Positions 24,501 to 29,100 of a DNA stretch of 64,000 bases are shown here, one piece after another (within the stretch, counting starts at the first letter, position 1; every line of letters starts with the position of its first letter). The translations under genes were made by a program, and so were the position numbers. Below the pieces are notes generated by a model. That model did not search any database, was not told the DNA's origin, and saw only the letters and a program-made list of their open reading frames with translations. The stretch spans positions 3,162,001 to 3,226,000 of the forward strand of contig OY754468.1 in NCBI GenBank assembly GCA_963575645.1, in the 5' to 3' direction. This DNA comes from Xanthostigma xanthostigma (Eukaryota > Arthropoda > Insecta > Raphidioptera > Raphidiidae).

Positions 24501-25506
24501 TGATATTTGGACACAACATTCATCTCGGTAAACTAAGATGAATGTGTGTACTCATGTTCCTCCCTTACCCATTCGTTCTTTTACACCCGGGTGAAACCGG
24601 GCGGGACCGCTAGTGTTTAATAAGTATCAATTGGATTTTCAATTCGTTATTAAAAATACGAATTAATGCTACCCTCAATTAACCCTAGCAAAAAACGATC
24701 CCAAGTTCCAAAAATAATAAAATAATGCACTCACCGTTAGATTCGGTAGTTGAATCGCACGTCGTGTCAGTACTGGAAAATATCCCGCCTGTCTGTGAGT
24801 CGTTCGTTAGCACCTTCTCTTCCTCGGGAGGCGTCGCCTTAGATTCGGCACCCGTCGACTGGTTCGATTCTTCGGAAGCGAACATTTCCTGAAGTCTGCT
24901 TTCGCTTTCTTCAAAAGTCGTAACGTTCATATCGCTCATTTTGTTCACCAACTGACTTTCTTCCTCCGTCACCACTTCTTCGGTATGTATAATACTCTGC
25001 ACTTCTGCTTCCGATATGTTCATAATGGTGACGTCTTCCTCCATAACTTCGTCCTCGTCCATCATTTGACTCGAATCGACTATTTCGATCACGGTTATCA
25101 TGTCCTCTGGAAAACTGTTCCCGGCCGCGTTCTCCGAAGTTTCTACGCTGACTGCGTTGGTTGCGTCTTTGTTTTCGTTCGCGCATAAATCAGACTCTGA
25201 ACTCTGATTCGGATCGACGACTCCGATCACTTCGACCGGCAAATCGCTATCGCTTCCGGCACTCATTTCATTATTTTTAACGTTTTCGTCGTTCAAACAC
25301 CGAAATTTACCGAATTTTTTGTGTGTGACCGACGGCTGCTTCGCCCCATTGTTTGACTGTGCTGTGCTCGAACTGCAGCTCTCTTCGCTTTCGCTTTGAC
25401 TAGTTATGGTCTCCTGGTTGGGTATGATCGCTTGTACAGGAGGTCGACCGCGTGTTTTACGAGCGACGGCCGCCTTGCCGGTTGCCCCTTTTTTACGACG
25501 AGGCAT
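2146..25506 (-). CDS. Set2: Set2/SETD2 histone H3-K36 methyltransferase, complete, 15 exons
   Basis: The product trimethylates histone H3 lysine 36 in the nucleus during RNA polymerase II elongation (family knowledge). Coding exons in transcript order: 25506-24735, 23054-22677, 22604-22380, 22138-21922, 20550-20422, 18585-18286, 15642-15213, 13796-13573, 10841-10618, 9923-9605, 7528-7035, 6193-5906, 4734-4394, 3574-3152, 2304-2146. They sum to 4,923 nt (1,640 residues plus TAA) with phase kept at all 14 junctions. Domain order is diagnostic: AT-hook-like RGRPP (19-23), AWS cysteines (about 495-545), SET with NHSC (630-633) and GDEITFDY (661-668), post-SET CxC (680-687), WW (W1296, W1318) and C-terminal SRI (about 1538-1632). 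The start is supported by an in-frame TGA two codons upstream. It is shorter than vertebrate SETD2, mainly in the disordered N-terminus. All introns are GT-AG except intron 9, which is GC-AG. Confidence 0.96.
2411..2902. repeat. Inverted-repeat element in Set2 intron 14
   Basis: Arms begin GGTGGCACTTCACACGG and (reversed) GCCGGCACTTCACATGG. No clear target duplication and no coding sequence. Confidence 0.6.
3040..3100 (-). repeat. Fragment of a dispersed repeat
   Basis: Reads, reversed, ACGGAATCCTCGGTGCGCGAGTC-like then a CCGGTTTTT end. The same end occurs at 41066-41116, so this is one truncated copy of that family. Confidence 0.55.
3152..3574 (-). CDS. Set2: Set2 exon 14 (basic coil and SRI start)
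   Basis: Residues 1448-1588. A highly basic coiled segment and an HHHHK patch are followed by the SRI domain from about 1538 (KDNFLVSMAKVMVHILTAY, then TDDFKHLAKK). SRI binds the phosphorylated RNA polymerase II tail. Confidence 0.95.
3725..4189 (+). repeat. Dispersed repeat family A, copy 1 (Set2 intron 13)
   Basis: Three copies are in the window: here, 9953-10489 (reverse) and 59529-59980. All share ATTCGCACT near one end, GCCGTCAGATGGCA blocks inside, and AAACATCTTAACCTTAAC at the other end. A short open frame inside is shared by copies and is not a gene. Confidence 0.75.
4394..4734 (-). CDS. Set2: Set2 exon 13 (acidic linker)
   Basis: Residues 1334-1447. Ser/Asp/Glu-rich, with a short helical core (RLLLEIRKKLKM). 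It ends exactly on a codon at AGC|GTATGT. Confidence 0.9.
4884..5120. mobile_element. TGACGTGATAACGT MITE, copy 1
   Basis: Ends carry TGACGTGATAACGTCTTATA and the matching ACGTTATCACGTAAAAC side. Other copies are at 18617-19566, 50518-50729 and 61138-62106. Confidence 0.75.
5205..5355. repeat. Palindromic repeat (CCCCGAC/GTCGGGGGCTGCC family), copy 1
   Basis: The two arms share CCGACGG...GGGGGCTGCCATT and meet near 5295. A related copy is at 32707-33003. Confidence 0.65.
5389..5826. repeat. Inverted-repeat element in Set2 intron 12
   Basis: Arms of about 30 bp: GTTTACACCACAGAACAGTA on the left and its complement on the right. No coding sequence. Confidence 0.6.
5906..6193 (-). CDS. Set2: Set2 exon 12 (WW domain)
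   Basis: Residues 1238-1333. Polyproline leads into a WW domain with W1296, a YYY run at 1307-1309 and W1318 followed by EPP. In SETD2 the adjacent proline tract folds back on the WW domain. Confidence 0.95.
6274..6829 (+). repeat. Dispersed repeat R4, copy 1 (Set2 intron 11)
   Basis: Starts near GCACGAAGCCTACTAGCGCC and ends TTGTAACTCCGCCTCC. Other copies are 30174-30725 (same strand) and 15665-17175 (opposite strand, interrupted). Confidence 0.75.
7035..7528 (-). CDS. Set2: Set2 exon 11 (proline/glycine-rich)
   Basis: Residues 1073-1237. A coiled, charged segment (KHERRQLFAMQVAQQEDRRR) is followed by about 70 residues of Pro/Gly/Met-rich repeats (MPPGG-type). Local GC content is high for the window. 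Open frames on the opposite strand here are shadows. Confidence 0.92.
7827..7896 (-). repeat. tRNA-like block (pseudo-tRNA or SINE head)
   Basis: Reversed, it shows box A-like TGGCGTAATGGTTA and box B GGTTCGATTCC at tRNA spacing. The acceptor ends (GGCAGCC and TTACGATA) do not pair well and no CCA-proximal stem is clear, so I do not call a functional tRNA. Confidence 0.5.
8155..8203. repeat. ACGTACAT microsatellite
   Basis: Imperfect tandem ACGTACAT/ACGT units. They are partly self-complementary. Confidence 0.85.
8773..9337. repeat. Long palindrome, about 250-bp arms (Set2 intron 10)
   Basis: The left arm from AGTGCCCATCGGCAAAAATT to about 9021 is mirrored by 9085-9337 with few mismatches around a 63-bp centre. 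It is a fold-back MITE with no coding potential. The reading frames on it are mirror images of each other. Confidence 0.85.
9605..9923 (-). CDS. Set2: Set2 exon 10
   Basis: Residues 967-1073. A Glu/Thr/Pro linker is followed by a helical charged segment with LKEVFRIPKKERIEQMKEHE, a recognisable Set2 conserved patch before the WW domain. Confidence 0.92.
9953..10489 (-). repeat. Dispersed repeat family A, copy 2 (Set2 intron 9)
   Basis: Reverse-oriented relative to 3725-4189 and longer, with an extra GCCATCTGACGGCTTTAATTTT block. Confidence 0.75.
10618..10841 (-). CDS. Set2: Set2 exon 9 (GC donor)
   Basis: Residues 892-966. It continues the helical region with ILNTLTSLPIPNKTMLQDS. It ends CAAG|GCAAGT. 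The GT four bases further on would give a stop at the start of exon 10, whereas the GC donor restores the frame. Confidence 0.9.
10946..11106. repeat. Hairpin repeat, about 70-bp arms
   Basis: CGCTTTATATCGAACTAAAAAG on the left is mirrored at 11085-11106, with AAGCGTGGG(A)CGCT at the centre. Confidence 0.8.
11164..11251 (-). repeat. tRNA-Ser-like block, degenerate
   Basis: Reversed, it ends GTGGGTTCTAATCCCGTCCACGCC, resembling a T arm and acceptor strand with a long variable region before it. The 5' acceptor half does not match, so it is a pseudogene or SINE head. Confidence 0.45.
11721..12015 (+). mobile_element. Nonautonomous element with a THAP-like fragment, copy 1
   Basis: Terminal CAATGAGGATGGGCACTG and (reversed) CAATGGAGATGG. 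The interior reads MPVCCVYK...FPED, like the start of a THAP zinc finger of P-element-type transposases, then hits stops. Copy 2 is at 49625-49935, reversed. Confidence 0.6.
12668..13066. repeat. Inverted-repeat element (Set2 intron 8)
   Basis: Arms of about 30 bp contain GCGCGTTATTCATGTTTTAT and its complement. The interior is noncoding. Confidence 0.65.
13090..13222. repeat. Short palindromic repeat
   Basis: CTAAGTCATGACCTGTCAGCG on the left mirrors GCTGACACGCCATGAATGACTTAG on the right, imperfectly; the middle is also self-complementary. Confidence 0.65.
13573..13796 (-). CDS. Set2: Set2 exon 8
   Basis: Residues 818-892. Leucine-rich and helical (LQLLKLLTSAELPCRRLFLDYHGLRLL style), matching the conserved helical region after post-SET in SETD2. 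The acceptor is TAACAG and the donor AA|GTGAGT. Confidence 0.92.
14606..14982. mobile_element. Inverted-repeat element nested in 13945-15127
   Basis: Ends share GAGTAATATGTAAT in opposite orientation near TATTCAAC. The sequence is absent from copies b and c of the host element. Confidence 0.65.
14977..15076. repeat. Small TIR element nested in 13945-15127
   Basis: ATATTATGTGCGAC on the left mirrors GTCGCACAATAT on the right. It is about 100 bp. Confidence 0.55.
15213..15642 (-). CDS. Set2: Set2 exon 7 (post-SET and acidic tract)
   Basis: Residues 674-817. The post-SET cysteines are C680, C682 and C687, followed by CRGWIG. An almost pure Glu/Asp run follows at about 693-715, then a KKKRGKKPK basic patch. 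The acidic run appears on the plus strand as a serine- or leucine-rich open frame, which is an artefact. Confidence 0.94.
15920..16456. mobile_element. hAT-like element, third nesting level
   Basis: Terminal CAGCGTTGCCAG/CTGGCAACGCTG and a perfect 8-bp duplication ATTAGATC at 15912-15919 and 16457-16464. It includes a poly-T run and CCCGC/GCGGG blocks; no coding sequence. Confidence 0.9.
16494..16687. repeat. Palindrome nested in the hAT-like element
   Basis: GGGGAGTTTTCTAAATGAAA mirrors TTTCATTTAGAAAACTCCCC, and the AAAGTAAAGTTG core is likewise mirrored. Confidence 0.8.
17220..17541. mobile_element. ACGCGCCACG MITE, copy 1
   Basis: Terminal TAATACGCGCCACG and CGTGGCGCGTATTA, about 320 bp. 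Other copies are 51935-52252 (reversed) and 55035-55322. Confidence 0.82.
17564..18254. mobile_element. TTAAGGAGGTTGA element, copy b (Set2 intron 6)
   Basis: The compact 691-bp form of the family. It ends 30 bases from the exon 6 donor (18284-18285). Confidence 0.85.
18286..18585 (-). CDS. Set2: Set2 exon 6 (catalytic SET core)
   Basis: Residues 574-674. It holds GAFIMEYVGEV (SAM-binding side), KNRHYYFM, GNISRFINHSC (NHSC at 630-633) and GDEITFDYQF with catalytic-pocket Tyr668. All expected SET motifs are intact, so an active enzyme is predicted. Confidence 0.97.
18617..19566. mobile_element. TGACGTGATAACGT MITE, copy 2, interrupted
   Basis: The left half at 18617-18760 and the ACGTTATCACGTAAAAC half at 19511-19566 are separated by other sequence, including the palindrome at 18838-19372. 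Confidence 0.7.
18838..19372. repeat. Inverted-repeat element, about 125-bp arms (Set2 intron 5)
   Basis: The left arm ACAGATTGTATCAAATCAAA through TAGTTACTGTGGTTA is mirrored at 19252-19372, around about 290 bp of noncoding sequence. Confidence 0.82.
20209..20371. repeat. Near-perfect hairpin MITE (AATAAAATTATCGA family)
   Basis: About 75-bp arms around a 15-bp centre. Partial relatives sit at 19915-19975, 38845-38955, 41530-41590 and 57062-57720. They share a flank GACGTTAATCAAAGATTTGA. Confidence 0.82.
20422..20550 (-). CDS. Set2: Set2 exon 5 (AWS end and SET start)
   Basis: Residues 531-574. The AWS is completed with C535 and C541, followed by the CTNKRFQ signature and the SET opening KGFGIRA. 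The acceptor is TTTTTTACAG and the donor CCATA|GTAAGT. Confidence 0.95.
20727..21187. repeat. Long palindrome, about 215-bp arms (Set2 intron 4)
   Basis: AGAAGCCATTTTGTACGTGG at the left is mirrored at 21160-21187, with TTACATTGTCA...TGACAATGTAA at the centre. A few mismatches per arm. Confidence 0.85.
21614..21906 (-). repeat. GAAGTGAAAACTT repeat S, copy 1, at the Set2 exon 4 donor
   Basis: Read on the minus strand it starts TTTTTGAAGTGAAAACTTC about 15 bases after the exon 4 donor, and ends GCCGGCACTTCCGGAGTGCA and poly-T. Copy 2 is 63056-63230. Confidence 0.7.
21922..22138 (-). CDS. Set2: Set2 exon 4 (first half of AWS)
   Basis: Residues 459-531. The AWS zinc-binding segment starts with TCDC (502-505), then C518 and C522 and the split codon for C531. 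The donor is GAATG|GTATTT, and a dispersed repeat begins 15 bases downstream of it. Confidence 0.93.
22380..22604 (-). CDS. Set2: Set2 exon 3
   Basis: Residues 384-458, with no recognised domain. It includes KSRWRRSSELE, a basic motif of the kind found upstream of the AWS domain in Set2 proteins. The acceptor GATAAG is weak in pyrimidines but restores the phase exactly. The donor is GAAG|GTATAT. Confidence 0.85.
22677..23054 (-). CDS. Set2: Set2 exon 2
   Basis: Residues 258-383. Low-complexity Ser/Thr/Glu sequence is followed by a basic patch (RRSSRIRS). The acceptor is CTGTAG and the donor AAAAG|GTTAGT. Phase runs from 1 to 1. Confidence 0.88.
23437..23690 (-). repeat. Dispersed repeat D, copy 1 (Set2 intron 1)
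   Basis: Contains GTGTTTCGAGACGG and GAACCGAAG blocks also seen, reversed, at 41880-42072 and partly at 38143-38262. Confidence 0.65.
24020..24181. repeat. Palindrome inserted in Helitron A
   Basis: GTTCCAAGCAGCCGCGAACG mirrors CGTTCACGGCTGCTTGGAAC. Helitron B lacks it at the equivalent point, so it is a later insertion. Confidence 0.8.
24282..24340 (+). repeat. tRNA-Lys-like fragment inside Helitron A
   Basis: GCCGGCTAGCTCAATCGGTA matches the 5' half of tRNA-Lys (D arm intact). The T arm is lost after GGGTCGTAGG. Confidence 0.65.
24735..25506 (-). CDS. Set2: Set2 exon 1 (N-terminal disordered region)
   Basis: Encodes residues 1-257 plus one base. It opens with a basic stretch containing the AT-hook-like RGRPP, then becomes Ser/Glu/Asp-rich and probably disordered. 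The donor reads GGTGAGT and the exon ends in phase 1. The arginine-rich reading on this strand at 24911-25186 is only another frame of the same exon. Confidence 0.92.
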
Positions 25507-26021
25507 TTTTCAGTACAACTTCAATTAAACAGTCACATTGAAACACATTTTGCTAATTTGTAATTATAAATACTAACTTGCAGCGGTGCAAAACAAAATA
25601 AATGAACATGCTTTTCTACACAACTATACGTATTTTACGACATTTAGGTAATAGTGATAGCTAATTTTCTTTTACAATCATAAATAAATAATAATTACCA
25701 TAAAAACATAGCCACACGTTTATTACAGGGGGCAATAAATGGTCTATTCCCGTCTATATTCCTCTGTTTTTACAGGAGTCACAATACACAAATTGGTCTT
25801 GTGGTTGTGGACCACGGTGCGTTTGACATTTGTCAGCGATGACTCAGTCGATACGTGAGGCTCACTGTCAACACTGTTGACGTTTCACATTTTTTAAACA
25901 TTTCATATAATTATTTTTAACTCGATTCGTTATTTTACATTTTAAAATAAATTTAATAATCATGAAGCATGTAGTAGTTTAATTTTATGTAGCTAGTCAT
26001 ACATTTCATAATACATTCATC
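25507..26021. promoter_or_regulatory. Divergent promoter region of Set2 and POGLUT2/3
   Basis: The 515 bp between two divergent start codons holds both 5' UTRs and presumably both promoters. It is AT-rich with no clear TATA box. One AP-1-like TGACTCA lies at 25840-25846. No repeat was recognised in it, unlike nearly every other gap here, which fits functional constraint. Confidence 0.6.
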
Positions 26022-26191
26022 ATGAATTGGTTATCATTGACGTATATTTGTGTGTTATCTTTCTTATCGACAGTGTGCTTTCAAATTAACCCGCGAAAAG
26101 TTCAAATATGGGGACCTGGGCTTTTTCCAGATAAAATTGTTATGCCAGCTAGATATTTCTTTATAAAAATTGATGATGCAGACAATAACAA
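26022..26191 (+). CDS. POGLUT2: POGLUT2/3 exon 1 (signal peptide)
   Basis: Residues 1-57. A hydrophobic leader is followed by the filamin-like domain opening. The donor is AACAA|GTGAGA. Confidence 0.9.
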
Positions 26192-29100
26192 GTGAGACAT
26201 AATGTTAATACAATTTTTCATCGTTTCCTCGCCACAAATTTCACGTAGTACGAAATACCTAAATGTTACATTCCCGAAATTATTTTCTTTTACCTGAAAA
26301 TCTATTGAAATTAGCATGCTAATGGTCGATTGAAAGTAGAATTAAACATCATAATTTCTTTAAAATAGTTGTACCAGAAACCGGCCATAAAGTCCTGATT
26401 ATGATGTGTTTTAAAGATTATGAGACATTATCAAATAGTCATAACGTAAAGATTCCTAAAATTATATAAATACTATGTGATACATATTTCCAATTTTTAG
26501 AGATTTAAAATATTCCGGAAATATTTTTGACATAAATATAACTGGATCATCGAACAATCTAAAACACTGTCAAGCTTGGATAAATCAAATAAACCGTAAA
26601 GATGGAACATTTATTATCCGTTATAAATTATATCGAACCTGCACCAACTTTGAAATACATATCAAGCATAAAGGGGAACATGTGGCTAACTCACCGTATA
26701 CAATATTAAATCGAGTTCATCCGGAAGACTGCTACTGCCCCATCGAACCGTTCGATAAATGGTTAAAGCAATACGAATGTAAAGAATCGTATCGGCAAAT
26801 CGATAATGATTTATCGTTTTTTGATACTTATAATTATACAGAAAATAGACAAAAAATTATTGATAAATTGAATCACCCAAACCAAATGAGTGTTTGTAAT
26901 TATGTAATTAAAAATAATAAGGTACGAAATTAATGATAATTACAGTGTAAACTCTTTATAACGAAACTCAAGGGACCGAGCATTTTTTATCGTTATAGAG
27001 AGTTACCGTTATATGGAGTGAAGAAAGAAAAACAACCAAATTAACAATAATCTTCAATGTACTGTATAATCTCTTTATAACGAATTTTAAGGGACCGAAC
27101 ATTTTTTTCGTTATAAAGAATTTTCGTTATATGGAGGGAAGAAAGAAAAATAACCAATTTTTCAATGTGGTGGAATAATCTTCATTAAATAATAGGAATT
27201 TTTCGATAAGTTTGGCGTCATCAAGTGCTTGTTGAATAGATGGTGATGGTTCAGAATGGTCCTCTTTATGTCTGTAAACATTTGCTGACGCCTAAATATG
27301 AACATATTTCTTCGTAATAGAGAATGGCTGTTGCGTTATAAAGAGGGTATTAATGTATAGGTTTTAAGGTAAACCAACCAAATCGTAAAAAATTCGACGT
27401 TATAGGGAGTTTTTTGTTATAACGAAGGACGTTATAAAGAGTTTACACTGTAATAGGTGTGGTTATTCGTAAGTTCTGAACTAATTCTAAACTCCTAAAG
27501 CGCTAAAATTTAGTCTAAGGAGACCGAGAATTTAACCAACAATCACCCAGTTGTTTTTGAAGAGTTCAGTAATGTTTTACCAATTCAGAACCGGTTCAGA
27601 ACTTGTGAACTGACACATCTTTTTTGTTTTAAACATGCAATTGTTTCTTCCAGATTTACAGAAATTGTTACGGCCAACATATCGGTTTTAAAATGTTTGT
27701 GGATGCAATTTTACTATCGCTCACCAGGAAAACTAAATTACCCGACATGGAATTTTTTACCAATCTTGGTGATTGGCCTCTTATATCCAAAAAACAAACG
27801 AATGCTGATGAAGGCGTAGTTCCGTTATTTTCTTGGTGCGGGAGCGACGACTCTTTCGATATTGTTATGCCGACTTACGACATCACAGAAGCGGCTTTAG
27901 AAAATATGGGCAGGTAAGAAGGATGATGAAACACAAGTTTTTTAAACATAATTGCAGAAAATACTTTGGGTATGTTCCGATATGCACTGCGAGCACTGCA
28001 CAGTGCTATCACTGTAGAAAAATTCGTTCCGTTATGGACTGCCAGTATACTGCCGCAGTACCCTAGGAAAATATATGACGTCATAAATCGCCGCCATATT
28101 CTACTGTGAGCACTGGCGTTTTCGAGGTAAGGTACTCGCAGTACTTTGATCACGTGATCTGTCAAAACCACTCGAGTGACTAACGTCTTATAAACAATCT
28201 ACAGTTTAATCACAAAAATTATAAAGTTCTGTAATTAGTTTGAATTAATAACTAAAACAATGGAAGAATTGCAAAAAATAACCTTATTAGACATTAAAAC
28301 ATATTCTTTTTAATGAAGAACTATTTACTTTTATTATATTATAAATTCAATTTACAATTAATATTAATTAAGATATTTTTAATTTGACAGTACTCCAACA
28401 ACAGTTTTTTTTAATGAACTAGAAAACTTATATTACACTCATTTGAACGCTGCGTCAAAATTTCAAAAATTGCGGCTGACAGTATACGGGATTGCGTTCC
28501 GTTTTAAATAGTAACCAGTATTACTGGCTATAAAGGAACGTGTTCACAGTATACTAAATTGACGTCACACTGTACAGTGGTCGCAGTGCATATCGGAACA
28601 TAGCGTTTAGAAAAGTATTTAGATACAAGATACTTTGTATTCTAAAAAACGACCCTTTATTCTTTTGAAAATATACTTTCAAAAGTACGTGCCATCGAAT
28701 TACCTGTACTAGCGGTCCGTCCCGGTTTTATCCCGGTGCAAAACTGTTCTGGAAATATATTGACCTTCCCATCTACACAGCAGAACTATCAAAGTACATC
28801 GTTTTAATGTATCTCTAAAGATTTGGCCAGCGTTAGCCATGTAAGCGTACGAAAACCAGCCATTTTGTACAAAATTTTTATAAAATACATACAGAAACCT
28901 TCCTCGTTTATTGCTCTTTCTATTAGTTATAACCGTATGAAAATCTGTTCAGTAGTTTTTGGGTTTATCGCGTTCAGACAGACAGACGCGGGGTTTTATA
29001 TATATAGATATTAAATATCAGATACGAATGTTCACCATTTTACTTAAAAATCGCAAAGGAAAGACCAAATATGTTTGTTCTCTATCTCTTTAATGCAGAG

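Larger units (their letters stand above)
23846..24613 (+). mobile_element. Helitron A, nonautonomous (Set2 intron 1)
   Basis: Starts TCTATACTAATATATAAAGC, ends in a GC-rich hairpin ACCCGGGTGAAACCGGGCGG then CTAG, and lies between A and T with no duplication: the Helitron pattern. Shares nearly all sequence with 46018-46604. It carries a 160-bp palindrome and a tRNA-like block. Confidence 0.85.

Noticed and set aside
24911..25186. Arginine/glycine-rich 91-codon frame resembling an RNA-binding protein
   Set aside because: Another frame of Set2 exon 1, whose frame and splice sites are well supported.
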